Positions 32,275 to 43,249 of a DNA stretch of 62,000 bases are shown piece by piece. Every line of letters begins with the position of its first letter. Position 1 is the first letter of the stretch. The translations under genes were made by a program, and so were the position numbers. The notes under the pieces were generated by a model. That model searched no databases. It worked only from the letters and a program-made list of their open reading frames with translations, and was not told the origin of the DNA. The stretch is from Cristatella mucedo (Eukaryota > Bryozoa > Phylactolaemata > Cristatellidae): assembly GCA_009760855.2 (NCBI GenBank), contig WPIO01000002.1:11570001-11632000 (forward strand), in the 5' to 3' direction.

Positions 32275-34720
32275 ATGGAGAGCAAACACCCTGCTAGGCG
32301 AGAGCTTCGTGAGGAAAATAAAGCTTCGCTCCGTGAAGGTCAAGTCGGTCACCATTTGGACCATGGGTTTGCAAGCACAACCACAAGGCAAGAAGATACT
32401 AAATCTACAGCAATTACTAAAGTGCTGACCCTAAATGATATTGGCTACTTGATGTTTGACATAATCTCCGCTTTACTCGTCATTCCGCAGCAACTTAGAC
32501 CGGAACTAGTACTACCAAGATCAAGCCTGTTCAGAGCAAAGGAGGTCCATTTTCGGGAAAAGGTGGTCGAACCGTGAGCATAGCCAGGTTCAAGAGGCAA
32601 CTTGCTGATGGGCAAGTCGAACAAAATGGAATTATAGAAGTGGAATAGACATGGTGTTGAGAAAAACATCTTATCGGAAAAACAAAAATGGCATCAAGTC
32701 CTAAAGAGATTCCTCAGCTGCATCAAGTTCTTGGTTGATCAAAACCCGGCATTGCGTGATCAGCAAGAAAGTCGTGGCCTGTCCTGTGTGAAAAACTTGG
32801 TAAACTTCTTGGGACTTCTTCATCTTCTAGCTTAGTACGGTCCTCTTCTACAACCAAACTTGGACCACGCCAGAAAGAACCCAAATTCAGTCACTTATCA
32901 GGTCTATCCAAGCCCAAAAGGAGTTCCCTAGTATACTTGCATCCACAGTCAGAGGCAAGCTACTATGTGACATACGGCGTAACAAGAACTGTAGAACTCA
33001 GTTTGACTCGACTCTTAAAATGAAACACCGCGAGCAGATTTCTGAGGTCAATAGATAGGACGCTGTTGATTTTTCTAACAAAGCGGCCACTTTCAAAGAG
33101 TCTTTCCTAGGCTTTACTCAAATCTACGCCAAAGATGCTGCAGAAATTGAGGGTCTCATCTTGGAAAAACTCAAATCGGAGAAATTTCTTTGCAAGATAG
33201 AAGATCGCAATGCTACAACAATGCATCACTTAGGTCTGGCCTCTTGCCAGGTGTAAAAAAATTCCTTCAAAAGTGAGCAGGCAACGTTTGTAAACTGTGA
33301 TACCCATAGCTTGAACCTGACGAGAGTTTATGCTGCAAGTCACTATTCCGTTGTCATTAAATTTTGCGGTACAATAAAGAAGGCCTACTTATTTTTTCAA
33401 GGTCAACTCCGAGGAGAAAAAACTGATGATAGTCTTTGACACCATGTCAAACATGACTCTGAAACAAAGTGCGTGACAGAGTGGAGGCTGTGAAGCTATT
33501 AAAGGACTCAATAGTACTGTAGGTCTTTTTGAAAAAATGTCTGAGGACACCGGTATAGCACTTGAAACAAGAAGTGAAGCTGGCAGCCTCCTACATTGTA
33601 TTTTGAACTTAAAATTTTTGGCTCTGTTTCTATTTTACAACACCTTTAGGAGCATTGACCACGCTCAGAACATACTGCAAGATTCAACGAAGAACTTCAA
33701 AGAAGTTCTCTTTTGACCTCCTCTGGTCTCTTTGAGATTGAGTTTTCAAGACTTCGAGAATATTTGTGCTAAGAATAACTACTAGATGCCAAAGTGAAAT
33801 GTAAATCGTGGTGATTTTCTAGTGAACGAAGAATATGTTGCATGACAATGATGCCTAATTTAATCTCTCAAGATGTTAGTCTCACGGTAGAGGGGGAGAT
33901 GAAAAAAAATGTGAACAACAGCACGGTCTGTGTTTGAACAAGAAATTGCAACCAATTCTTTCCGACTCACATAGCTTGATGTCAAATTTTTTGTTTCTTG
34001 TTGAAACTTTGGCAGCTTTTAAAGAGACCCGATCAGATCAAAATCCGCAATCAATGTCTAGATCTTGGAGGATTTAATTGTTCAGGCATTGATGGAATAG
34101 AGCTGTAAAATTTCCACTGCAAGCGACGGTGATAGTTATTCTGGCTCTTCAGTCACTATACGAAGAGGCTGTTAAATCAGCTATAATTTTGGCGAGCCGT
34201 TATGACACACTAGGTAAGGCGGTTGCTTTGTATGACCTCGGTCCCGAGGTCGTGGGTTCGAACCCTGTGATGAGCAATTCTTAATTTCCACTGCAAGCTT
34301 TGGTGATAGCTATCAAGGCTCTCGTGTCGCTATGCAAAAGAGGCTGTTAAATAAGCTATTATTAATATCATTACACCAAGACATGTGTCTGCAGAACGCT
34401 TCTTCTTACGCATCACGACTCGGCATCAAAAGCCTTCCTCGAACTCAAGTCTTTCATTGGCAGTTATGGCGAAGATTTGGTTCCTAACTTGAGAGAATTG
34501 TTTGCTAGTCCTTTTCACCATAGCTACATCAGTTGCCAATTATGGACGTTTCTATAGCAAGCTGACGACACTCCTGTGTTGTCAGAGAGCGTCACTGGGA
34601 CAAGAGCGATTCTTTGATTTGACCTTGTTGAGCATAGAGAAAAACAACAGGAAAATATCGACTTTAAAACTGTAAAAAAGCGAATATGCTACGTTCAAGA
34701 CCGAGAACATTTACCTCAGT
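32275..34720 (+). mobile_element. hAT transposase relic (ZMYM1/DUF4371-like)
   Basis: Broken plus-strand pieces appear in the order expected for this hAT subgroup. KWHQVLKRFLSCIKFLVDQN (about 32,688) resembles the segment before DUF4371. FLGFTQIYAKDAAEIEGLIL (33,103) and FVNCDTHSLNLTRVYAASHY (33,287) resemble FLGF..KDA and C.NHSLNL.GVHAA. RDRVEAVKLLKDSI (about 33,467) resembles TRWS.R..AVK. LTLLSIEK (about 34,620) matches the LALLSIE block of the C-terminal dimerisation domain. About ten stops and frameshifts break the frame, and SINE-1 sequence interrupts it at 34,105-34,372. The family is identified from the motif series; terminal inverted repeats were not found. Confidence 0.7.
34105..34372 (+). 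mobile_element. SINE-1 tandem pair inside the hAT relic
   Basis: A 5'-truncated SINE-1 (about 34,105-34,185; only its tail, ttccactgcaagcgacggtg through aagaggctgttaaatcagct) is followed at once by a full copy (34,190-34,372). The full copy has an A-box-like cacactaggtaaggcggttg, the palindromic anticodon arm gacctcggtcccgaggtc, a perfect B box ggttcgaaccc (34,255-34,265) and the same tail. hAT coding sequence resumes afterwards. Confidence 0.85.
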
Positions 34721-35029
34721 TAAAGTTGTGATAGCTACCTTGTATCTTTACTACAGCTCATGAAATGATCTTAAATCGATATGCCTGCTAGCGGCTGTTT
34801 TTTTTCATTTTTGTGTTGGAAATATTTTAAGGTTATTTTTGACAAGAGAAAGGGTGAGCTGTTTGCAGCTAAGTCACCGGGTGCCGAAAGGGCTTACCAC
34901 GCTACTGGCCGAAATTCACAGTTGGACGGCAGCAGAATTTCTCGAATGAAAAAACCACCTACGTACTGGCTAGGGTCTAACGTTACTCGGAAATTAGCAA
35001 AGATATCCCTAAAACTATGGTAAGCATAT
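34721..35029 (+). other. Unassigned 80-codon open frame
   Basis: The plus-strand frame at 34,781-35,023 reads a short peptide with AKSPGAERAYHATGR and RISRMKKPPTYWLGS. The CpG content of 34,870-34,980 is higher than its surroundings. No family is recognised. Confidence 0.25.
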
Positions 35030-35970
35030 ATCATGTAATTTAAGAATTAAATTTGCATGTCCGAGTTTCAAAGTCGCCTTTCACGTGACGACTACTTCAG
35101 GTCAGCGGTTAAAGTCAGTCTACCTCCCGCTAATAACACGGCCAAAACTGGGGCATCCTTAGACAGGAATACCACGTCTAAATTTGTCCACGCATTTGTG
35201 ACATAAGGTTTCGACTTTTGCAACTAACTGCTTGCAGGTCTACAGACCTGTGCAGTCAGACGCTCACAGTTAGTACAAAGCTCAGCACTTGGGCCTGTCT
35301 GTAGTGACCTTGTCGCAGTCACTTTGTTATACCGCGTCTCAGCGACTGCTCTTGGCTCCCCGTCTAGATGTTTAGTTAATTCGACGTTGTGCCACTCACT
35401 GTCTTGGTCTTTTCATTGTCTTGCTCCAGCCTAATTCTCCAGCCTAATTCTCCAGCCTAATTCTTCAGCCTACCTCTTTAGCCTATCTTTCTGGCCTACT
35501 TATCAATCAGACTAATAATTATATTATAACGATAATAGTAATACGCTTTACGGAATCTAACGGGTTACCTATACCTCATATGAACCTCAAATACTTTCGA
35601 GATAGTGCCTTTAGTTCATTTGCTCCCAAAGCCTGGAACTCGCTACCGACTTGCGTCACGACATCCCCTGATTTGACGGCATTTAAAAAGAAACTAAAAA
35701 CTCACCTATCTATCACAGCATTTAGTAGTTACCTGTGATTCGACCTTTATGTGCCTTTCAGTGATGACACTGTGCATGATGTCACCAAACATACGCGTGT
35801 GCTGACCCTGTGCATGTCATCCCTAACCATGTTACTCTTGTTTTTCGTTGAGTAAGCTACCACTAACAATTCGATCGTGCTTCCTTTGGAGCAAATATAA
35901 AGTTCCTAGAAAGAGATTGAGTTATCTGAGGGCAATATAACAAATGTATTATTATTATTATTACATTTGA
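35030..35970 (+). mobile_element. LINE-B 3' half
   Basis: Decayed thumb region (TSKFVHAFVT, then FDFCN-LLAGLQTCAVRRSQL; compare 55,005-55,110). Next comes a stretch expanded by a 13-bp tandem repeat (35,428-35,476), the terminal block FSSFAPKAWNSLPTCVTTSP, and a 3' UTR ending in the LINE-B tail and (ATT)n. Confidence 0.8.
35428..35476. repeat. 13-bp minisatellite (ctccagcctaatt)n
   Basis: Three to four units of 13 bp inside LINE-B sequence, with further degenerate units downstream (ttcagcctac, tttagcctat). Not seen in the other LINE-B copies, so it is a local expansion. Confidence 0.8.
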
Positions 35971-35984
35971 TATTGATCGATACA

Positions 35985-37045
35985 TTTTATGCTCTCACTC
36001 TGGCCGATGTAATCGTTGACTACGACCTAAGCTTTTAATTCCATGCACATTACAAACTGTTGGACTTTGCTTCGATCCCTGTTTATCTTCCAGCATAGCA
36101 TGCCCTCTCAAGTCCTTGCTGCATGCATTAATGACATTCCTAGTTCACCGGCAACACTTTTCTATCGAATTGCGAAACCACATACTTGCTAGCTACGGTA
36201 ACACAGGAATTGTACAACTCATCCCTCAAAATGGGTTCGGTAAGCATACAGCATGTGGTTTATGCACGAAATCTGGGTAACCAAAGTCGCCTTTAACTAG
36301 GCGACTGCGGCAGCTCAGCTGTCAAAGTCAGCTTTCTATTAAATAGCATTACAAAATTCAGGCTTGTTTAGACATGGGAAGCCTCATTTAAGTTGGTCCA
36401 TGCATCTTTGAAATCCGGTCTTGACTTCTGTGACTCAGTGTGGCGTGCATTCCGGAATGTTCACTAAGGCGCTTAAAGTTCGAAAACAACTCAGCAGCTA
36501 GGCCCATCTATAGTGAACGTCGCAGTTACATTTTTGCACCACTTCTCAGCAACATGCGCATTGCAGCCTATTTACTTCGAGCTTGCGTCACTCACTCTGA
36601 AGTCCCTTCACGGTCTCGCTCTATCCTACTTCCTCACTGGCCTACTTCTCAATCAGGCTAGGCACGGTGTCACAGTCTCTTCTGACTGAAGCTGAGTTTT
36701 ACTTTTTTTCCGAGTTTTGCTTCGAACCAACCTCAAATTCTTTGGAAAACAAAATGCTTTAGTTCGCGCGATCCTCAAGCTCGGTGTTCATTCCCGATTC
36801 CCGCGTCCTGACATGACGCCGACTCGACATTTAAGAAGAGGCTAAAACGTACCTGCTCCTTACAGCATCTGCCGAGCTCCTATGAATTGTTTTCTGTGCA
36901 CTGACGCATTTTGAAGCTGTGCACACACACGTCACTTTCCGCATTGAATTTGGTCCTTGCGGCGTGTAACGTGCCCGTAGAGAGAGATATTGCTCTCCAA
37001 GTACGCTGCATGCATGTCCTGTCGTTAATATTATTATTATGATAT
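35985..37045 (+). mobile_element. LINE-B, second consecutive copy
   Basis: Starts at the YADD region (ctctcactctggccgatgta; the catalytic residues are lost), continues through the thumb (cttctgtgactcagtg, near CN-LL) and RTNLKFFG, and ends with the terminal block and (ATT)n at about 37,035. Head-to-tail after another LINE-B copy. Confidence 0.7.
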
Positions 37046-37479
37046 TCAACGAATGCTTTTGATGCGCCACAAGTAACCGGTTTGAGAAATCGGGGGGGGG
37101 ATTGTTGGCAGAATCCAGAATTTGTAACTTAAGCTTAGAGTAGCACTCAACTTGGACTGATGACACATACATTAATAATCTGAGCCCTTACGTCTCTACT
37201 AATTAAAGCGAGGAAGTCCGTCGCTCCCTCCGCCATGAGACAGGCCGGCGACCAGTACTTACGGGAGTGGCGTGTATTAAACGTGTAGTTCTACCATGAG
37301 TCAACGAAGCGAGTCCAGTGAGCTGGTCGTTACTAATGAGGTTCAGGTGGAAAGTGTTGCACTCTACTTGTCACTCTGACACTTACTTCAGCTTATTAGC
37401 AAGACTAATTTAACTTTTGTAGCCACCTTCACTAATGCAATCTCTTTCTTGACACTTTACATTCGCCGAATGGGAATTC

Positions 37480-37650
37480 GCTCCTTTCCTTGCCTCCGAT
37501 TCTCCCCTTTCCCTGCCTCCGATCCTCCGATTCTCCCCTTTCCCTGCCTCCGATCCTCCGATTCTCCCCTTTCCCTGCCTCCGATCCTCCGATTCTCCCC
37601 TTTCCCTGCCTCCGATCCTCCGATTCTCCCCTTTCCCTGCCTCTGATAGG
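37480..37650. repeat. 31-bp minisatellite, about 5.5 units
   Basis: The unit contains ccctgcctccgatcctccga then ttctccccttt. Unit starts at 37,511, 37,542, 37,573, 37,604 and 37,635 are exactly 31 bp apart and nearly identical. Because 31 is not a multiple of 3, all frames are open on both strands, giving spurious repetitive peptides of 31-residue period. Confidence 0.95.
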
Positions 37651-37741
37651 CAGGTTTCTTGGAACTAGTTTGAAGAACAATACCATTCCGGCCATGTCAC
37701 TTCCTTCCCATGCTAGAGAGCGGCATCGGGTGACTCAAAGC

Positions 37742-37905
37742 GGGCTGTGGACCTTTACCTGATTCCTCTGTGATATCTTTAGGTATTCTGCTGGTATCTT
37801 CGCTGTAACAATTTATGAGCTGTCCTCGGATATGCTACACAAATCAGAACATGCTTAGCATAAAGTGCGATATCGCCATTTGTACGCAATACCTTCCGGC
37901 AGGCC
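37742..37905. repeat. Repeat unit R1, copy 2
   Basis: Diverged direct repeat of 27,980-28,145, starting tgtggacctttacctga. Confidence 0.65.
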
Positions 37906-38009
37906 TTGTTCGGCGGGTCAGTAAGAACCTCCCTGCATCCTGCGTTCGCCCTATCAGCAGCTCGGCTATAAAAAACATTACCCGTATGTTTAAAGCGCTG
38001 AATAGTATT

Positions 38010-38545
38010 ATTAGAGCTAGAATGGCTCCCGGTTGATCAACGGATATAGAGCAAAGTTCTTACGCGACCCACAAGGACCGCTACTGCTTGGCTCCTCAAT
38101 ACCTAGCTGAAACTGCTGCACCAGTTTCAGCCTCCTCGTGCACCCAGGTCCTGTGTGGACAATAAATTAGCTGTTCCATTCCTCTGCTTAACGACCGTTG
38201 GCGACAGAAGCTTTGGCTCTGCAGGTCCTAGACTGTGGAACTCGCTTCCACAATTCTTACGCAACGACAACTACTTTCCTGCTGCCGACTATAGCTCATC
38301 CTTTCCAGCGGTCCTGAGCTGCTACTTCCTTGCTACTCACTACCTCAACTGCTCTTCTGACTCTGCTATGCTTTCCACTTTCTCTTTGTTGCGGGAAATG
38401 AAGTCTATTGACTTCCGAATGCCTAGTGAAGGCCGCTTAGGCTATGAGTGTGCTATACCAAACTCTCCTGTGTTGCACCCACATAGTGTTTGTGGCTTTG
38501 TGCAGTTACAGACGGAGATAAATTACATTAAATTACATGACATGC
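38010..38545 (+). mobile_element. LINE-A 3' end
   Basis: The plus strand runs from the WLPV-like region (ggctcccggttgatcaacgg) through GDRSFGSAGPRLWNSLPQFL to the 3' UTR and its tacattaaattacat tail. 5'-truncated and frameshifted near 38,110. Confidence 0.88.
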
Positions 38546-38754
38546 CAACGGAACTTTGCAGAAGCTGGTCTTTTGTCTAAAAAAGCCACTATGCAGGATA
38601 GCGAGCATCTGGATGGCTAGAAAATGGAGATTTCCTACTCGCTTGTATTGTCCGTCGCAGGCCACACAATCCGACTGACGTCCACTGACAGTTGTTGCGG
38701 TAATTTCTGGTATTGGATGAAATCACTACTGGGTCTAGGTCACTCGCAAGCATA

Positions 38755-39260
38755 ATAATAATAAAAATAATACTTCACTTGATAAAGCGCCCTCAGAGAA
38801 CTCAATCTCTCTCTAGGCGCTTTACATTTGCTGTAAAGTGAAATGCAATTGAATGGTAAGTAAAATCATGCTTGAAAAACAAACGAAATGAATAATATGG
38901 TTAGGGGTGACATGCACAGGGTCAGCATGCAAATGTGGTTAGTGGCAGCATGCACAGTGTCAGCACGCATAAGCACATCAAGGACGAATCACATGGACCC
39001 ACTAAATGCTGTCCTAAATAGGTGTGTTTTTAGGTTCCTTTTAAATGTGGTCAGGTCAGGGGATGTTCTGACGCAGGTCGGGAGGGAGTTCCAGGCTTTG
39101 GGAGCATATGAACTAAATGCACGGTCTCCTAAGGATTTAAGGTTTGTACGAGGTATTTCTAGACTGCTGGATTCCGAAAAGCGGGTGGTACGATGCTTGG
39201 CCTGATGGGGTAGTATATCTGACAGATAGGCTGGAGCCATAGCATCTAATCTGTCCAGTA
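38755..39260 (-). mobile_element. LINE-B 3' end
   Basis: The minus strand encodes SLEIPRTNLKSLGDRAFSSY, then APKAWNSLPTCVRTSPDLT, then a 3' UTR and the terminal block with ATT repeats at 38,757. One of the cleanest LINE-B ends, 5'-truncated at about 39,260. Confidence 0.88.
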
Positions 39261-39929
39261 AAATTCAAAAGAACAACAATGCGCCAACTTTTCTGACACC
39301 TGTTTTCCAAGAAATGTCATGCCTGACTTTGGTCGTAAACTTCACCCAAAAGTGCTGGTAGAAAAACTTCAGCCGCTGTACTTTAATCATCACAATTCGC
39401 CGACTGTCGCTTACCTGCGTAAAGCCCCTCTGGTTCAGACAATTCCGCCTGTCTTTGTTTTAGCTTTTCACAGGGCTTGCTGACTGTGAAATTCCCTCAA
39501 TAACAGTATTCGATTTAGCGCCAAAACTGTGACCCTTTACATCTAAGGCGACTCGTAATTTCATCAAGCAGCATGAAGATGACCGGAAAGCGCACCCTAC
39601 CGCCCTCGCAGCCACCTTCCATAGGCGAAGGTAACTGATTATTCGGTTTTTGAGGTCTTTATTCACAATTGAAAATTACGTGAGGACATTTTAATGAACT
39701 TTTGGTTTAGATTAGTAGTTATAATTCGAAGGAGTTATCCAAGTACACTCCAGGGAGTGCAGTAGTGGGTCTGAGCTACGGTGCAAAAGTCTTGAATATA
39801 CCTCCAGGCCGGAGTAAACCTGGAACTAAAATGGCCTTGGCCATTTTGAACCACGAAGGTATATTATGAGCTAGGCCAGTTTCTGCACCTCTAGGCCAAA
39901 TTGTGCCGAATAATATCGATAGTTTCGAG
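39261..39929. other. R2 copy 2 (first part) and unassigned sequence
   Basis: About 39,520-39,750 corresponds to 30,380-30,580 of R2 copy 1. The remainder has a 9-bp inverted repeat with a 2-nt centre (aaaatggccttggccatttt, 39,829-39,848) and no supported gene. Confidence 0.45.
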
Positions 39930-40203
39930 CAGTGTAATGTAACGTATCTCCGTCTGAAACTCCACAAAGCCATAAAGACTATGTGGGTATTACGCAGGAG
40001 AGTTCTGTATAGCGAGCTCACAGCCTAAGCGTCTTTCAGTACGCATTCGGTAGCCAACAGACTTCATCTCACGCAACAAAGAGAAAGTGGGAAGCAGAGC
40101 AGAGTCAGGAGAGCAGTTGAGGTAGTGAGTAGCATGGAATTAGCTGCTCAGGACCGCTGTAAAGGATGAGCCATACATAGTCGGCAGCAGGAGAGTAGTT
40201 GTC
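39930..40203 (-). mobile_element. LINE-A 3' end
   Basis: Reverse-strand copy of the LINE-A 3' UTR and last codons, ending abruptly at 40,203 within the FLRN.NYSPAADYG region. It splits R2 copy 2. Confidence 0.85.
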
Positions 40204-41039
40204 GATACCAACACAAATCTTTATGCGAGGACTCTCAAATCCGCCCCGGCATCGACCCTGTCGACTCATTCCCTGCACTCACCCACTCTTATCTTAAGGA
40301 AATTCTTACCCCGATCTCTCATCTGCTTCATCTTTTCTACGAAGGGTGAAGGCACGTGTTTCGCACCCCATTTAACTCTGCTTCAGCAAGCCCTGTCGGT
40401 GATTCTGATCTGAATTGGCACCAGGCTTTCAGAGGAACAACTCCGGCTACTGCAGATGGGCCTCATTCCCAAGCACCTCACTTTCGGTACTGTCTCTATA
40501 AGTCGAATTGTTTGCTACAGTACGCGCACACTATTCGATCTGGGGCTTTATGTGTGCTTTAGAAAACTCTTCAGCGTATCGAATCGCTTTGTCATTGCAA
40601 CTCGGCACCGTTACAGACAGCGAAACATTTACATTCTTCACTATTCTGTGTAGACCTAGATTTAATGAGGAAACTTGAAAACCCTGGATTCGCTCCCCGG
40701 TTGTAAATGCGATAGCCTATGTCATCCTGCCAGTGCATGATTTTCGTTCTTTAAATCCACTAAACCACAAGTTTTTATCAGATTTGTAATTCACTTCACC
40801 ACGAAGCAGATCATAACCACAGCTTCGACTGCTTCCGAAAATGCTTTGATTGGTCAAATTAAAAATCTTACTTCAATTGATACGTTTTTAGAGATCAGCA
40901 TAAGTTCTTTACCAAATACCAGCGGCAATTTGTTGCGAATTTTTCCTGTTTGAATAGTTGCCATCGAACAATTAGCAATAATTAAAAGAGTTAATTATAG
41001 TTGAAAATTTCTGTGATCTGTTTCATCTTTCAGTCGGTG
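40204..41039. other. No gene recognised
   Basis: Short plus-strand open frames (for example 40,356-40,562) without recognisable motifs. Confidence 0.4.
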
Positions 41040-41200
41040 TATATTCTGGCCTGGTGGGGTATAGTTTGGCCTAGCCTAGTTTAACTTCAGGGTATACAGG
41101 AGCCTAGGCTGTTTCAACCTTGGGGTATACATTGGCCTAGGCCAATATAACCCCAGGATACAAAGCGGCCTAGGTGGTTTTAACATCGGGTATACTCCAG
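41040..41200. repeat. 33-bp degenerate minisatellite
   Basis: Four to five imperfect units, each with (g)gcctagg, a tttaac-like centre and ggggtatac. Unit starts near 41,068, 41,101, 41,134 and 41,167 are 33 bp apart. Related text in opposite orientation occurs near 39,790-39,900. Confidence 0.7.
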
Positions 41201-41398
41201 GCGGGATGTTCTCTGGAGTTTTACACCGGAAAGTGCCACCTGTGCAGCTCTAACTCTGAATACGGTATCTACAGTATTGCGGTCGAGCTATTTAATCTTT
41301 GCCAAACTGCATGTGCAGCCATACAATTCCGTATCAATTATGACACAGATGAGGCTAAAATTATGGGCAGCGGATGGGAAAACATTAAGCATTAAGCC

Positions 41399-41802
41399 TA
41401 ATAAATGTGGCTCCCTGTGCAACGAGGAAAGGACGGATGCATTTTACCTTTGTTCAGTTTCTTTAGTAGTCGAGTTTGCTCATTTTGCTGGCTTTGCTGC
41501 AGCTGCAGCAGCTGATGAAGCCTTTGTTCAATCGGCTGCAGTCGGGCCTGAACCTCTCTGGGGTATTCTGAGTCGTCATCTCTTCGACGGACGCCAGCGT
41601 CATTAGTTGGCAGCTCACTGGCGTCTGGTGTGCTGACCTCCAACGGTTGCACGCTTTCACTTTTGAGCCAGCTCGCAAGCCAGTCTATGAAATTCCAGAA
41701 GTGCGTTGTCATCATTTGCTTTGCCAGATGCTTTCGGATGGTATCCGGACTAGCCGTACCTAGAAATTGAGGTCCACCTCTCGGTTGTCGCAATGCAACC
41801 AC
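41399..41802 (-). CDS. Coiled-coil protein, last exon (unknown family)
   Basis: A minus-strand frame of up to 134 codons ends at TAG (41,400). A plausible acceptor (accaaagtgcag) lies at about 41,805. The peptide has HFWNFIDWLASWLKSE, an acidic/polar linker with VRRRDDDSEYPREV, and a Gln-rich heptad-like segment QARLQPIEQRLHQLLQLQQS leading to TRLLKKLNKGKMHPS. The end is echoed at 30,815-30,850 (KLLEKLNEGRMHPP), so the peptide may be conserved between the two copies of R2. A possible upstream exon near 41,860-41,960 reads MIAAATADELLRQDGFARVA, but its donor phase does not fit cleanly. Coding status is moderately likely; function is unknown. Confidence 0.4.
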
Positions 41803-42381
41803 TGCACTTTGGTAGAAAAGTATGCACCCTCGCTCTCGTGCATGCTAAAAGGACCAGATCACTTCTCCTCGGTCGCCCTCCGAATGGCGCACAGAGTCAA
41901 GGAAGCGACGCGAGCGAAGCCGTCTTGACGTAGCAACTCATCAGCAGTAGCTGCAGCGATCATCAATACCCCTTCCGCCGAGCACAGCCTAATACTACAC
42001 TGTCAGTACATGCTGGCCTGCCGTGCTATCTGTCGTTAAGGCCGGTAATCGGCCGACCGCCGTTAAATAGGAATGCTAGTTACATAGCTAAATTCTGCTG
42101 CAGCTTCATAGATAACAGCATTGGTTCCGATACTGCCAGCGATAGGAAGAGTCTACATCTAAACTCAGGTCGAGCTTCACGTATATGGCAGCTTGCACCC
42201 GCTGAGCGAAAGATCTAGCCTCGTAGTATGCAGCTGAGCCAGATGACTGTCAGGGGCTACAGGGAGAGTCCCGGGTCGCTGCTCCTGTTGCTGAGGTAGT
42301 GCAAATGAGCCCTTGCATCCATGGTATTGCCACTGTACCCCATGTTTACAGGCGGGCACAACGATGGGAGCAGAACGACTA

Positions 42382-42530
42382 TATCTTTAGTGGGTTGATC
42401 AAATGGTTAAGGTGCTCGCCCCTACCAAGGTCTGGCCGAAGTTTTGGGCTCGAGCCACGTGGCATATGTGAAGCGCCCGAGTAGAGATTAAGTTTTCTAG
42501 GGTGCTACACAAGTTAATTATATCGTTTTA
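42382..42530 (+). mobile_element. SINE-2 (tRNA-derived)
   Basis: Plus strand: an A-box region (caaatggttaaggtgctcgc), a B box gggctcgagcc (42,446-42,456), then the LINE-B-like tail (gaagcgcccgagtagagatt, gttttctagggtgctacac). Confidence 0.85.
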
Positions 42531-42619
42531 TTCTTAATGCGAACGAGAGTCAATCGATAATTCGCAAGTTTTTGGGGTGGTGCCAAGTGAAACGTCAAAC
42601 AGCGTGAAACGTGGAAATT

Positions 42620-42710
42620 TCCTTACCTTTTCAGCAAATGTGAAGCACCTAGAAAAGGGATTGAGTTCTCCGAGGGCGCTTTATCAAGTGTACTATTATT
42701 ATTATTATGG
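42620..42710 (+). mobile_element. LINE-B 3' tail
   Basis: agcacctagaaaagggattg, agttctccgagggcgcttta, then (ATT)n. Tail only. Confidence 0.75.
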
Positions 42711-43249
42711 AATCACGCCTGTTTTGAATTCGAAGAAACTGCAAAGTTGATCAAGCTAAGGAACGAGAGTGATAAGAATTGTAGAAAAGACTACGATCAA
42801 AAAAGTACTCCGGAAGCTACCGGCGCAAAAAGAACGAAGCTCCGGAGTTGATACTGCCGAGCAGTAAGCGAATCCTTTTTTACGGTTGCCAAAAAAGCTC
42901 ATACTTATAAGCCCACTGGCTATTTCTGAGGAGTGCCATTGCAGCTATGGCGTGCTGATATAATGCAAGGCAGAAAAGAGAATCGGTGCACTGACCATGT
43001 TTTCGTTAAGCTTTGCTATCACTTCATGAATTCACCATTAGTTTTGCACATCTACAATGAGTGGTTGCTTGGTGTGGGACAATAATGGTCAAAGCATAGA
43101 GGCGTAGCCAAAATCAGGGATGAAAAGTAGTGCTTACGTTTCCGGGAGTCTTTCAAATAGATTTTCTTGCTTTTGCTAAATTTTTCCCAGGGTAAAAAAT
43201 CCCTACCCTCTAAAGCTATTCATTTGCCCCAACGAATGAGCTGAGGCTG
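42711..43249. other. No gene recognised
   Basis: About 540 bp with no supported gene or repeat. Confidence 0.45.

Noticed and set aside
34190-34265. tRNA gene with a perfect B box
   Set aside because: The same tRNA-like unit with a fixed non-tRNA tail occurs at five places, so it is a SINE head. The anticodon arm is abnormally long and no acceptor stem closes.
37200-37480. CRISPR-like array near the regular 31-bp repeats
   Set aside because: Units are contiguous with no variable spacers, and the genome is eukaryotic.
37432-37762. Long open frames with repeated SPFPASDPP-type or GKGRIGG-type peptides
   Set aside because: Produced on both strands by the 31-bp minisatellite; no start context or flanking exons.
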